Source: Granulosicoccus sp047634635 (lineage in GTDB: Bacteria > Pseudomonadota > Gammaproteobacteria > Granulosicoccales > Granulosicoccaceae). From it: DNA of 64,000 nt. Below, in pieces: positions 8,806 to 18,041 of this stretch (its first letter is position 1; each line of letters opens with the position of its first letter). The stretch spans positions 1-64,000 of the forward strand of contig JBLIIE010000007.1 in assembly GCA_047634635.1 (NCBI GenBank). The letters are read 5' to 3'. The notes beneath the pieces are model-generated. The model made no database searches. It saw nothing but the letters and a program-made list of their open reading frames with translations, and was not told where the DNA came from. The translations under genes and the position numbers were made by a program.

Positions 8806-10734
8806 TTAACCAATAGTGCCGCCATCATCCCGGCGAACCGCCACGATTGATGAGCGTGGCGTTTTGTCACCGCCATCAGGCCAATTGGAATCGCCACGTT
8901 CACCTGGATGCTGAACACCGACAAAGACTGTTCTGCGATCCGCAGCCCAAGCTATGCCGGTAATTTCTGCTTGCCTTGGTCCGACGAGAAAGCGACGAAC
9001 TTCTCCAGTTGATGGATCACCAATTAGCATCTGGTTATTGCCCTGACCAGCAAAGTCTTTTTCGTTGGAGTAGTTGCCATCAGTCTGAATCCAAAGAAGT
9101 CCCTTGTTGTCGAATGACAGTCCGTCAGGTGAGTTAAACATGTTGCCTTCTGTGATGTTTGCCGATCCGCCGTTTTTATCTGTATGAACGGTAGGATTGC
9201 CCGCCATCAAATACAGGTCCCATTTGAACGTGTTTGCAGTATGGTCAGCATTTGAAGGCCACCAGCGTACGATCTGGCCATATTTGTTACCTTCGCGCGG
9301 GTTAGGACCGCCGACTGGTGTTTCATCCCCACCGGCATTTGTTTTTAAGCCGCGGTTCTTGTTATTGGTGAGCGCGCAGTAGACTTCCGCTTTCAAAGGG
9401 TTAGCTGTGACCCATTCAGGGCGATCCATGGTTGTTGCACCGACTTTTGATGCAGCCATTCGCGTATGGATGCAGATAGAGGCCTTATCCATCCCCGTCG
9501 TTTCCGGTGTCAATGCCAACCATTTACCCATGCCGTCAGAATCGAATTTGGCGGCATAGATAGTGCCATTTTCCATTAAGTCGTCGGTATTTCCACCTTC
9601 GGCATAAACGCCATCTGATAAGTATCTGTAAAGGAATTCACCCCGCTCATCGTCGCCCATGTAAATGGCTATTCGACCATCAGAGTTAACAACAACTTCC
9701 GCATTTTCATGCTTGAAACGACCGAGGGCTGTACGTTTTTTTGGTTTTGATGTGGGGTTGTAAGGATCAACCTCCGTGATATAGCCGTGACGGTTTGACT
9801 CGTTAGGATCTTTGGCTACGTCAAAACGGTCGTCGACTTTCCACCAGCCATAACCACGATCATTTCCACTGACGCCATAGCGTTTTTTTGCTGCATCCTG
9901 CTCGTAGGAATCCCCATCAGTGGTGCCGAAGTAGCCGTTGAAATTCTCTTCACACGCCAGATAGGTGCCCCAAGGAGTTCTGCCGTTACCACAGTTGTTA
10001 AAGGTGCCGAGTGCAGTTACACCGTCTGGGTCAGCGTTGGTTTTCATCATGTCATGAGCGCGCGCTGGACCCGTGATGTCCATCGCCTCGTCAGGTGTAA
10101 AGCGGCGGTTATAAGGAGAATCCTTAACGATCTGCCAATTGCCATCGATTAGCTTCAATTCAACAGCGGTCAATCCATGAGCGTTTTTGCCTTTGTTGAT
10201 ATCGTCATCGGAGGCGTATTTTCCGTCAGGGTTGTTTCCCCACATGACAGATCTGTTGGTATATTCGTTGTTGACGATTAGAATTTGTCGACCATCTTTA
10301 TCAGAAAAAATCGACATACCATCGTTGTTGTCACCAAAAGCGCGAGCCTGGCTTGCTGCGGTACCGCGCGTTGCGTGGTCAAATTCTGGAACATCAGAAA
10401 ACATTGGGTCGCCCCATCGGGTTGCCACATGCCAGTTGTAGCCCTCTGGCACGATGATAGTGTCTTCTGTGCTTGCCGCAACCGCTGTGAATCCGAAACG
10501 GTTGTTGGACGCTTCTGCCGATATTGATGTCAGCGCAGTGGTTGTGAGTCCAAGCGTGGCTGCACCACCAAAGGCCAGTACTCCTTTCATGAAGCCTCGC
10601 CTTGAGAGGGCTTGTTCAACAATTGCGTCGAAATCGTTGTCGTCTGGCTTTGGGTTTATCGCCTCGTCATAATCATCGAATGACAGGTCATCCAGCTGGT
10701 CTTGAGATAGATTAAGTTTGTTGTCAATGTTCAT
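8806..10734 (-). CDS. phoX: PhoX family alkaline phosphatase (DUF839), Tat-exported
   Basis: A 642-residue protein from ATG 10734, which has GGAAAGTGGA just before it; a TTG twelve bases upstream overlaps that site and is rejected. Residues 44-50 are SRRGFMK, a twin-arginine motif followed by a hydrophobic stretch and AEA. The body matches PhoX: TPWGTYLACEENFNGYFG, FKHENAEVVV, MGDDERGEFLYRYLS and SPDGLSFDNKGLLWIQTDGN. PhoX enzymes are periplasmic Ca/Fe phosphomonoesterases used for phosphate scavenging. The acidic N-terminal extension of about 43 residues before the Tat motif is long. No Pho box was recognised by eye upstream. Confidence 0.9.
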   Translation of the reverse strand: MNIDNKLNLSQDQLDDLSFDDYDEAINPKPDDNDFDAIVEQALSRRGFMKGVLAFGGAATLGLTTTALTSISAEASNNRFGFTAVAASTEDTIIVPEGYNWHVATRWGDPMFSDVPEFDHATRGTAASQARAFGDNNDGMSIFSDKDGRQILIVNNEYTNRSVMWGNNPDGKYASDDDINKGKNAHGLTAVELKLIDGNWQIVKDSPYNRRFTPDEAMDITGPARAHDMMKTNADPDGVTALGTFNNCGNGRTPWGTYLACEENFNGYFGTTDGDSYEQDAAKKRYGVSGNDRGYGWWKVDDRFDVAKDPNESNRHGYITEVDPYNPTSKPKKRTALGRFKHENAEVVVNSDGRIAIYMGDDERGEFLYRYLSDGVYAEGGNTDDLMENGTIYAAKFDSDGMGKWLALTPETTGMDKASICIHTRMAASKVGATTMDRPEWVTANPLKAEVYCALTNNKNRGLKTNAGGDETPVGGPNPREGNKYGQIVRWWPSNADHTANTFKWDLYLMAGNPTVHTDKNGGSANITEGNMFNSPDGLSFDNKGLLWIQTDGNYSNEKDFAGQGNNQMLIGDPSTGEVRRFLVGPRQAEITGIAWAADRRTVFVGVQHPGERGDSNWPDGGDKTPRSSIVAVRRDDGGTIG

Positions 10735-11182
10735 TCCACTTTCCAAATAAGAGCCGAGTCAGGCACATTTGACTTGACGGCTATGGGTTGAGGTGTAGTG
10801 ATTTGCGCCCCTAGCTACATCATCCGTTGCCTATATTTCAGAACAGTTAAATCTTGCTGATTAACTCAAGTATTGATTCGCTCAGCAGTTGAAAATAGGG
10901 TCAGGATTGTAGAATCGCATAGGGTGCTACCGGAATGCAATTTTCAGCGCTATTCCAAAATTATTATTTTCACTTGCGAAAATATTTTTTTATCGAGCCA
11001 GAAAGGTTTGAAATCTGATTGATCCTTTCCTGAATACAAAATCTCTGGTAAACAGGTGGCGGATTAAGTGGTTTTTTTACCACTTTTATATGGCGTCGGC
11101 ATCAAAAAGAGTGAGCTGATACCCAGCAAGGGGACGCATCGCCTGTGGGAATAATTTGCCAGCCGTTCCCGCAACTGTTGTT
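10735..11182. other. Intergenic region upstream of phoX, no gene seen
   Basis: A 448-base gap between phoX (minus) and the end of darP (minus). It holds a small hairpin at 11066-11085 (AAGTGGT, six T, ACCACTT) that could end darP transcription, and AT-rich DNA around 10960-10995 that could serve the phoX promoter. No coding frame is convincing. A segment at about 11128-11150 (GGGGACGCATCGCC) resembles part of a GEMM aptamer but lacks the rest. Confidence 0.4.
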
Positions 11183-11821
11183 CTAATTATCTTTCTCCGG
11201 GTTTAGCACAACGTCCCTAATGGCTTTAAAAAGCTGTCTGGCAGCCGCTGGTGGCTTGTCGATCTTGCGCTCAGCCAGAGCCTGGCGTTGCAAGTGACGA
11301 AATTGTTGTCGATCGGCTTCCAAGTATTGATCAAGAAAAACAGTGAGCGCTTGTTTCTCTGATTCACCGGCGATATCTCCCAGCATCCTGTCCCGCCAGT
11401 TTTCGATCATGTGCAGGCTTTTCGTATTGGCCCTGGCTGACTGGCGCAAAGCTTCCAACGCAGCATCAATGGGTGCTATATCGATATGGCGCATTTTCTT
11501 TGCCAGAAAACCCAGTTGGCGTTTGCGAGCACCATGCGCTTTTATTCTGTTTAACTCTTTGATTGCAGCAACAATATCTTCAGGAAGGGGAATATTCGCC
11601 AATTCACTTCCTCGTAGGTCCGCCAATCGAGCACCTAGGTCTCTGACAGCATCAGCTTCACGTTTTTTCTGGCTTCTACTTACCTCCTCCGGTCCTTCAT
11701 GTTCATGGTTTGAGTTACGTCCAGGGGGTTTGACAGGCACCTCAGCAGCATCTTGGAGGACTTCTTGAGCCGTATCCTGGGCAGATTTATCGTTTGTAAT
11801 TTTAGGAATATCGTCTATCAT
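11183..11821 (-). CDS. darP: DarP/YjgA (DUF615) ribosome-associated protein
   Basis: A 212-residue protein with the DUF615 pattern: SRSQKKREADAVRDLG, LPLPEDIVAAIKELNRI, GARKRQLGFLAKKMR, IENWRDRML and a basic, Gln-rich C-terminus (FRHLQRQA). In Escherichia coli the protein associates with late 50S precursors and helps large-subunit maturation. The first 50 residues are acidic and poorly conserved, so the exact start is less sure; the first ATG is used. No operon partner is obvious: the neighbour at 11978 is divergent, and phoX lies 450 bases away on the same strand. Confidence 0.88.
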   Translation of the reverse strand: MIDDIPKITNDKSAQDTAQEVLQDAAEVPVKPPGRNSNHEHEGPEEVSRSQKKREADAVRDLGARLADLRGSELANIPLPEDIVAAIKELNRIKAHGARKRQLGFLAKKMRHIDIAPIDAALEALRQSARANTKSLHMIENWRDRMLGDIAGESEKQALTVFLDQYLEADRQQFRHLQRQALAERKIDKPPAAARQLFKAIRDVVLNPEKDN

Positions 11822-11977
11822 TTAATTAGGAGTTCTTACGTCAAAAGAGTTATTTTGATCTAGTGTGACAAATCTCTACAATAGTTACACTGAATCTGTT
11901 GTTTTTTGGCGACATTCACGGTCTAATGTTGGAAACTGAATACCTAGGAGAATTGCCCGTAAGGGTGAGCGTACACG

Positions 11978-12826
11978 ATGGCAACTTCTGTATCCAAGCT
12001 GCTGATCATAGCCCCTTTCTTGGCGGCAAGCACGTGTGCCTGGGCATCAGACTCTAACCCAAAGAGTAGTCCTTTTGGGTTCAATGTGACAGAGCTGGAC
12101 TCCATTCAATTTACGCGCTCAAAAGCAGACGCTTTAAACCTAAGTGGTGACGAAGTGCCAGCGCGCATTCAAAGGCAGTCTGCAACGCCTACACGGCAAA
12201 CTGAATACTCCTTCAACCTCAAACCCAAACGGCCCGATTTTTCGAGTGCAGGTGCATACGGGCTGGGTCTGTTCAGTAATGCTGAATTTAAAGTCAACAG
12301 TCAATCGCTCAGTTTTGCTGGAATCAATCTGGCTGTTTCGGTCCCTAAAGATGGGTTGGAATACTCTGCTGGTCTCAAAATTGAGCAAGACGAAGCGGAT
12401 GTCGGTGGCTCTGCTTATGTCAGTTCGAGCATGCTTGGCCTATCCTATGGACGGCTGGGTAAACTTTGGTACGGCGGTATCGATGTCAATCTAGAGCAGT
12501 TTGCAAACGGTTTTTACGGCAGTGAACAGCCTGACGTTCTTTCGCTAGACGTAACCACCGGCCGCAGGCTCGGTTTTACAGGCTTGTCCACTCATTCGCC
12601 GTTGTGGCTTTTGTCAGTTCAAGGCAATTTCGATATGGATGGCAGTGACATTCTTCGTGAAAATGACGTAGGTGGAGACTGGTACTTGAACCCGAGCTTA
12701 TTCTGGCAACAGCCAGGATTTACTTTTTCCGCGCAAATGCAGGTACCTATTCAGTTTGAAACACTGAATGCCGAAGGTGAGCCTGATTATCGGTTGCGCG
12801 CTGTGTTTGAAAAGCAATTCAAGTAA
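11978..12826 (+). CDS. Predicted exported protein, beta-rich (possible outer-membrane barrel)
   Basis: A 282-residue protein with a clear signal peptide (LLIIAPFLAASTCAWASDS). The mature part has alternating hydrophobic strands rich in Gly, Ser, Asn and aromatics, for example LSYGRLGKLWYGGIDVNLEQ and FTFSAQMQVPIQFE, which suggests an outer-membrane beta-barrel. The last residues (RAVFEKQFK) do not end in the classic C-terminal aromatic. I do not recognise a family. It stands alone between darP (divergent) and the DUF3108 gene (convergent). Confidence 0.6.
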   Translation: MATSVSKLLIIAPFLAASTCAWASDSNPKSSPFGFNVTELDSIQFTRSKADALNLSGDEVPARIQRQSATPTRQTEYSFNLKPKRPDFSSAGAYGLGLFSNAEFKVNSQSLSFAGINLAVSVPKDGLEYSAGLKIEQDEADVGGSAYVSSSMLGLSYGRLGKLWYGGIDVNLEQFANGFYGSEQPDVLSLDVTTGRRLGFTGLSTHSPLWLLSVQGNFDMDGSDILRENDVGGDWYLNPSLFWQQPGFTFSAQMQVPIQFETLNAEGEPDYRLRAVFEKQFK

Positions 12827-12884
12827 AATTTTAACAAACCTGAATGTTTGTGATAACCAGCTGCCGCGCAAAATTTGGCAACTG

Positions 12885-13754
12885 TTATTTTTTGCCATTT
12901 GATGAGTCGAGCAGACTGTCGGATTCTGAAGGAAGCGATATGCCCAGTTGAATATCGTTGTCCATATTTTTCATGCGGATAAGGCTCAATCGAGCCACTA
13001 GCTCTCCTCGCTTGCGATGTTCTATTTTCACAGGCAGATAATCCAGCGACGGAGCAAACCAAGTGGTTGTCTCGCGGCTGCCACCAGTAGCGCTGCGATT
13101 TATAACACGCACTGTCTCAATATTTCCCAGGCGAGTCTTCAGCTTTTCTGGGCCGGTGTAAACAAATTCCACCGCTTTGATTCTTCCTGTGTCAAAAATG
13201 GGTAGTTCTGTGTTTTGAAAATCGTGACGCAGTGCGTTCATGATCAACAATGTGACCGTCAGGCGATCCAGTATCGGATCAGTGAACGACTCTGTCACAT
13301 TGTTTCCCCGATAAGTGTGTTCAATAGTTCTGCTGTCCCAGTCGAACATTGCATCTACTGCTCGTCGTCTTTCCTTGTCTTGCCTGAAACGATAAGTTTG
13401 CGGTTGTAATTCTGCTACATCGTTGTTCGTGAACACCTTAAAGGTGCTGATCTCAGAAATATTGCCTTTGCCAGCGAGTTTGAACACCCCTCGGGGTTGT
13501 GTCGTCAGGCTGTAGTGCCAAAGTTTGTCCTTTTTTTCCAGCAAAAGTGAAGCGGTGCCAGCGGTTATCAGATTATTTCCAACTTCAAATTCCACTTCGA
13601 AAGGCGACAGATCTCCTGGTTGAATGGATTGAGCAAAAACACCAGAATTACCAAAACAAATTAGCAACAACGCCCATCCTATGCATTGAGTTGCGAATAG
13701 TTTTCTGCGCTTCACGTTGTGACAATCAACTGATTGCGTAAACGAGCTACTCAT
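12885..13754 (-). CDS. DUF3108 domain-containing exported protein
   Basis: A 289-residue protein with a basic N-terminus and signal-like helix (about residues 20-42, ending VFAQS). The DUF3108 domain follows: LSPFEVEFEVGNNLITAGTA, YSLTTQPRGVF, an internal FDWDSRTIEH, RTIEHTYRGN-type strands and the C-terminal VINRSATGGSRETTTWFAPS. DUF3108 proteins have a beta-rich fold and are periplasmic; their molecular function is unknown. It lies downstream of purM-purN on the same strand, an arrangement common in gammaproteobacteria, with a gap of about 115 bases. Confidence 0.82.
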   Translation of the reverse strand: MSSSFTQSVDCHNVKRRKLFATQCIGWALLLICFGNSGVFAQSIQPGDLSPFEVEFEVGNNLITAGTASLLLEKKDKLWHYSLTTQPRGVFKLAGKGNISEISTFKVFTNNDVAELQPQTYRFRQDKERRRAVDAMFDWDSRTIEHTYRGNNVTESFTDPILDRLTVTLLIMNALRHDFQNTELPIFDTGRIKAVEFVYTGPEKLKTRLGNIETVRVINRSATGGSRETTTWFAPSLDYLPVKIEHRKRGELVARLSLIRMKNMDNDIQLGISLPSESDSLLDSSNGKK

Positions 13755-13869
13755 GACGCGATTCCTGTTTGTGTACTACCAGAATAGTTGATTCGTGGTT
13801 CAACGTAGCATGCAATGTAACATTGCTTTAAAAATTCCGACTCAAACACCTTGTTACGATGTGTGAACC

Positions 13870-14487
13870 TCACACCTGCCGGTGCAAATTCTTTGAATTC
13901 AGGCAAATCTGCAATGCATTTATATAAAGTTCGTGTTCCTGATCCAGCACTCGTTTGCCCAGTGTCTCTGGAGTATCTTCACGCAAGATTGGCACCCTCG
14001 CTTGAGTTATAACTGGTCCAGCGTCCAGTTCGGGTGTTACAACGTGCACGCTGGCACCAGCCTCGGCATCGCCTGCCTCAATAGCCCTGCGATGTGTATC
14101 CAAGCCTGGGTGGCGGGGTAGTAGAGAGGGGTGAATATTGAGTATTCGCCCTGACCATTGATTGACGAATACGGGGGTGAGGATACGCATAAAGCCGGCG
14201 AGGACAATCCACTGGGGTTCTAACGCCAATAGTTCATGGTGCATGGCTTGGTCGAAGGCTGCACGGCTTGTAAATGTGGTGTGGTCAATAATGGCAGTGC
14301 TTAGCCCAAGATTAGCGGCTGATTCGATTCCTGCAGCATCTGGTCGATTACTGATCACTAGTCCTACGCGTGCGTTCAATCTGTCATCAAAGCAGGCGTT
14401 GGCCAATGCCAGCATGTTGGAACCTCGGCCGGAGATCAAAATTGCAAGAGTAGGCGCCTTTTTTTGAGGTTTGTTAGTCAACGCCAT
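13870..14487 (-). CDS. purN: Phosphoribosylglycinamide formyltransferase
   Basis: PurN transfers a formyl group from 10-formyl-THF to GAR, the third step of purine synthesis. Seen: LAILISGRGSNMLAL (phosphate loop), GFMRILTPVFV, the catalytic stretch LNIHPSLLPRHPGLDTHRRA with the conserved Asn and His, and the Asp-containing VTPELDAGPVI. ATG 14487 gives 205 residues, close to the usual length, and overlaps purM by 14 bases. A TTG twelve bases upstream with AGGAAA in front of it is an alternative start; the frame extends further but would run deep into purM. Confidence 0.95.
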   Translation of the reverse strand: MALTNKPQKKAPTLAILISGRGSNMLALANACFDDRLNARVGLVISNRPDAAGIESAANLGLSTAIIDHTTFTSRAAFDQAMHHELLALEPQWIVLAGFMRILTPVFVNQWSGRILNIHPSLLPRHPGLDTHRRAIEAGDAEAGASVHVVTPELDAGPVITQARVPILREDTPETLGKRVLDQEHELYINALQICLNSKNLHRQV

Positions 14488-15541
14488 GGTATTGAACAAC
14501 AGGTTTTCCTGGAACCTCAGCAATTGAGCCAGCAATCCAGGCTTGCTCTCCCGATTCTTCTAAGGTGCTAATTATGGCTTTGGCTCGTGCTGCGTCTGCA
14601 AGGAGGATCATGCCTATCCCACAATTGAACGTTTTAAGCATCTCTTCACTGCTGATATTGCCTGTCGTCTGTAGCCACTGAAAAATTTCAGGCATCGTCC
14701 AGCTTTTAAGATCTATGGCAGCAACAGTGTCTTTTGGCATGACTCTGGGGATGTTTTCTGTCAAGCCTCCACCGGTGATGTGAGCAATCGCGTGTATCGG
14801 GTGTTTGGATAGAACAGTAGCTATCGATTTTGCGTAGATTTTTGTAGGCGCAAGTAACGTCTCGCCGAGAGTGCGCTCATCGGTCAGTGTGTCCGGGCGG
14901 CCTGTTAGGTTGTGACCTTCGATCACTTTTCGAATTAGGGAATACCCGTTGGAGTGAGGTCCGGACGATGCCAAAGCGATCAATACGTCACCGGCGGCGA
15001 CCAGGGAGCCATCAATGATTTTCGCTTTTTCGACTACACCAACCGCAAAGCCTGCTAGATCGTAGTCGTCGCCCGAATAGATGCCAGGCATTTCAGCTGT
15101 TTCTCCACCCAATAGCGCCGCTCCAGACTGAACACAACCTTCAGCAATTCCACTGATGATGCTGTGTGCCTGTTTAACATCCAGTTTGCCAGTTGCCAGA
15201 TAGTCGAGAAACCATAGTGGTTCAGCGCCACACACGATAATGTCGTTTACACACATGGCGACCAGGTCGATGCCAATTGTATCGTGGATCCCCAGCTCAA
15301 TTGCTAGTCTTAACTTGGTGCCAACGCCATCGGCTCCAGAGACCATGACAGGCTGCTGGTATCGGTCGACTGGGAGTTCGAACATGCCACCGAAACCACC
15401 AATTCCACCCAAAATGCCTGGACGTTTAGTCCTGGCAACCAGGGGTTTTATTTTTTGGACAAGTTCGTTGCCGGCGTTAATATCAACACCTGCATCGGCA
15501 TAGGTCAGTGAAGCGGATGCTCCGAGCGGTTTATTATTCAT
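14474..15541 (-). CDS. purM: Phosphoribosylformylglycinamidine cyclo-ligase (AIR synthetase)
   Basis: PurM closes the imidazole ring in purine synthesis using ATP. Diagnostic segments are LTYADAGVDINAGNELV at the N-terminus, GGIGGFGGMFELP, SGADGVGTKLRLA, GIDLVAMCVNDIIVCGAEP and AHITGGGLTENIPR. ATG 15541 gives 355 residues, the family length; 30 further in-frame codons upstream are unlikely to be translated. A GTG 24 bases upstream is possible because neither start has a good Shine-Dalgarno sequence. purN overlaps the 3' end, so the two are coupled. The divergent DUF2066 gene starts about 100 bases away. Confidence 0.95.
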   Translation of the reverse strand: MNNKPLGASASLTYADAGVDINAGNELVQKIKPLVARTKRPGILGGIGGFGGMFELPVDRYQQPVMVSGADGVGTKLRLAIELGIHDTIGIDLVAMCVNDIIVCGAEPLWFLDYLATGKLDVKQAHSIISGIAEGCVQSGAALLGGETAEMPGIYSGDDYDLAGFAVGVVEKAKIIDGSLVAAGDVLIALASSGPHSNGYSLIRKVIEGHNLTGRPDTLTDERTLGETLLAPTKIYAKSIATVLSKHPIHAIAHITGGGLTENIPRVMPKDTVAAIDLKSWTMPEIFQWLQTTGNISSEEMLKTFNCGIGMILLADAARAKAIISTLEESGEQAWIAGSIAEVPGKPVVQYHGVD

Positions 15542-15642
15542 GGGCGTTGGAGAGGAAATGCACACCGAGAGGAAAGCTTTGGAGGTTATCAATGATACGC
15601 TTAATGCATAGGTGATGTTTGCGTGTAGCACACTAGGCGATC

Positions 15643-16836
15643 ATGAAAATTTTGAAAAGTACAAACTCCGATAGACAAGACCATCCGGCGGCTGCGCAAT
15701 TGTTGCTTATGCTCTGGATTCTTGTGATCAGTGTATCGATGGGTACCAGTTTTGCGCACGCGCAGGCAGATGCTTACAGCGTTGAAGTTGCTGTGGCTGA
15801 CCGCAGTGTTGACGAACAAAATGCAGCGTATCTTGTCGCGTTTCGTCGAGTACTTTTGAATAACAGTGGGGACAAGACCCTTCTCAACCGAGACGAGATC
15901 CGCAAAGGGCTCAGTAGCGCGAAGAATTTTGTCATAGCGTTTACGTACCGCACGCCTTCGCCAGGAACCGTGATATCCAGTGACACGCCCATAACGCAGC
16001 TGGTTAGCAAGAGTGGGGAAGCCACTCAATTAATGATGGTGATGTTCGATCGTACGTTGGTCCGGCGGCTTATCGACACCACTGCTGGTGCGGTGGTCGA
16101 AGCGGATCTTCCAGTGCCTATCGCCAGCCAGAGTAAATCTGCGTTGGTTTGGTTGCTTATTCAGGATGCAGGGCGCGACATAAGGATAAGCGATTCTGAG
16201 GCGCTCAATGTCCAGGCGCGAGCGCTTGAAATTGCAGGTGCTAAGGGCATGTCCCTGGTATTTCCGACCGGCGATGTAGCTGACCGATCTGCGCTCACTA
16301 CTGATGACCTACTCACTATGGATAGCGAAGTTGTGCAGCTAGCATCAGAACGCTACGAGCAGAGCACAATATTAACCGGTAGCTTACGTAGAAGTAGTAG
16401 TCAAGGGTGGCGTGGGCAATGGCTTAAGTTGTCAGAAGACGAAAAAACAGAAGCAGGGTTTGATTCTGCCAGCCTGGATGAGGCTCTACAACAAGGCATA
16501 TCCTTGCTGGTGGGTGCTATCGACACCAACTACCGTTACGGCGGGCCTGCCGCTTCCGGCACCGAGGGGCTTGTCTGGGTCGGTTCAGTTGATTCATTAG
16601 AAGATTATGCCTCTGTGATGCGTTTTTTCGAAGAAATACCCAATGTGGGCACGGTCTACCCAAAGGAAATCGGAGAAACAACTATGGTGTTTGCTGTACT
16701 GCCTCGGGCTGCTCTTAGAGATATTGAAAATGCAGCGGCCACCCAAAGCTGGATTAGGCGCACTTTGCCCTCTATGGGAGACGCCACTGATGGATTAGCA
16801 GGTAGTGCCGATCTTGCGCTGGAATTGGATCAATAG
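15643..16836 (+). CDS. DUF2066 domain-containing exported protein
   Basis: A 397-residue protein with an N-terminal hydrophobic segment (LLLMLWILVISVSMGTSFAHAQ) as signal peptide. The DUF2066 region follows: YSVEVAVADRSVDEQNAAYLVAFRRVL, a YRTPSP loop, LMMVMFDRTLVRRLI and later VWLLIQDAGRD. Function is unknown. Its place between purM (divergent) and hda (16 bases downstream, same strand) is a conserved gammaproteobacterial arrangement. That suggests cotranscription with hda without implying a shared role. Confidence 0.82.
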   Translation: MKILKSTNSDRQDHPAAAQLLLMLWILVISVSMGTSFAHAQADAYSVEVAVADRSVDEQNAAYLVAFRRVLLNNSGDKTLLNRDEIRKGLSSAKNFVIAFTYRTPSPGTVISSDTPITQLVSKSGEATQLMMVMFDRTLVRRLIDTTAGAVVEADLPVPIASQSKSALVWLLIQDAGRDIRISDSEALNVQARALEIAGAKGMSLVFPTGDVADRSALTTDDLLTMDSEVVQLASERYEQSTILTGSLRRSSSQGWRGQWLKLSEDEKTEAGFDSASLDEALQQGISLLVGAIDTNYRYGGPAASGTEGLVWVGSVDSLEDYASVMRFFEEIPNVGTVYPKEIGETTMVFAVLPRAALRDIENAAATQSWIRRTLPSMGDATDGLAGSADLALELDQ

Positions 16837-16851
16837 GGTCAATCAGCAGTC

Positions 16852-17571
16852 ATGCATCCTCAAATGACACTTGCGCTGGACACAGCGCCTGCCACTTCTT
16901 TTAGCAGTTTTCATATCGACGCAGATACTGCAGTGGTAAGAGATACAGTTCAAGCGTTTGCTCAAGGCGCGTTGAGTGACGTACAAATCTACTTATGGGG
17001 TGATACGGGTACTGGCAAGTCACATCTGATTTCCGCAGCCTGTCAGGCGGTTAGTCATCGCGGTTACCGAGTCGCCTACGTGCCAGGTGAAATGCTCAAC
17101 CACCGAGGTGCTTTGGATGGAATGGAGCAAGTCGATTTACTGTGCATTGATGATTTGCAAAGAATTGATCGGGCGTCTGAGGTGGATTTATTTCACTGCA
17201 TCAACCGTTGCAGAGAATTGGATACAAGGCTTATCATTGCCTCAGACAGAGCGCCGGGTGAGTTAGGATTACGATTGAAAGACCTGCAGACACGGCTCGG
17301 GTGGGGATTGGTTTTTCAGATGCGATACCTTAGTGATGACGGCCTTCGTGATGCGTTTCGTCAAGAAATTGAGAACAGATCGTTAGAGGCCAGTGACGAG
17401 GTTCTTGGATATGTCTTTAGACGATTTCCACGGCGTATGTCAGCTCTCAAACAGCTTGTGGACACACTGGATGAGATTTCGCTAAGCGAGCAAAGACGCA
17501 TCACCATTCCATTTATAAAAACAGTGTTTGGTGAGGCCGAAAGAATGGCCTTGTCAGAACAAGCTAGGTAA
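16852..17571 (+). CDS. hda: DnaA regulatory inactivator Hda
   Basis: A 239-residue AAA+ protein related to DnaA domain III. Hda bound to the DNA-loaded beta clamp stimulates ATP hydrolysis by DnaA and limits re-initiation. The N-terminal QMTLAL (residues 4-9) fits a clamp-binding motif. The Walker A is GDTGTGKSHL, the Walker B is LLCIDDLQRI, and sensor II arginines lie in RRFPRRMSALKQL. No DNA-binding domain IV is present, as expected for Hda. It follows the DUF2066 gene by 16 bases without a strong ribosome-binding site. Confidence 0.92.
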   Translation: MHPQMTLALDTAPATSFSSFHIDADTAVVRDTVQAFAQGALSDVQIYLWGDTGTGKSHLISAACQAVSHRGYRVAYVPGEMLNHRGALDGMEQVDLLCIDDLQRIDRASEVDLFHCINRCRELDTRLIIASDRAPGELGLRLKDLQTRLGWGLVFQMRYLSDDGLRDAFRQEIENRSLEASDEVLGYVFRRFPRRMSALKQLVDTLDEISLSEQRRITIPFIKTVFGEAERMALSEQAR

Positions 17572-17585
17572 AAGCCGCAGCACAG

Positions 17586-18035
17586 TCACTCTGATGTTGA
17601 GATATCTGTGGCGTTTGGATCATCGGTTTCAATTGGCTTTAGTTGCTCTAGTGGGGTGGGTGTGTAGCGGGAGTACATGCTACTGCCAACCATTAAAAGA
17701 AGACTCAATATCACCATCAGCATGCCCAGAAATTGCTCTAGAGTCTGATGGTAGTACCAGACATCAACACCAATAATAAAATACAGCATGCTTAAAAAAC
17801 CGACCCACTGATGTGTGTATCGACGCGCATGTATGATGCCTCGTAATGGGAAAAGTAAAGGAATGGACAAACCGGCAAGTACCAGCGATCGCGGAACCTG
17901 TGTCGTGGGTGCTAGCCAGGTGAACCAGTTGACAATTAACAGTAATAAACCAAAGTAGCCAACAAGGGTTAGCTTACGCCCGATTGCTGCGTGGCGAGGT
18001 GATTCGAATCTGGGTTTACGGTTTTTCTTGGCCAT
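17586..18035 (-). CDS. DUF2069 family inner-membrane protein
   Basis: A 149-residue protein with a basic N-terminus and four predicted membrane helices (LVGYFGLLLLIVNWFTWLA; SLVLAGLSIPLLFPL; FLSMLYFIIGVDVWYY; LGMLMVILSLLLMVGSSMY). The connecting GIIHARRYTHQWVGF is typical of DUF2069. The function is not known. It lies six bases after wrbA on the same strand, a pairing also seen in pseudomonads, so the two are probably one operon. It is convergent with hda, with a 14-base gap. Confidence 0.82.
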   Translation of the reverse strand: MAKKNRKPRFESPRHAAIGRKLTLVGYFGLLLLIVNWFTWLAPTTQVPRSLVLAGLSIPLLFPLRGIIHARRYTHQWVGFLSMLYFIIGVDVWYYHQTLEQFLGMLMVILSLLLMVGSSMYSRYTPTPLEQLKPIETDDPNATDISTSE

Positions 18036-18041
18036 GTCTAT

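Noticed and set aside
11100..11180. A cyclic-di-GMP (GEMM) riboswitch, because GGGGACGCATCGCC resembles the aptamer core
   Set aside because: The GNRA tetraloop, the receptor and the second stem could not be found, and no gene on the plus strand lies just downstream of it.
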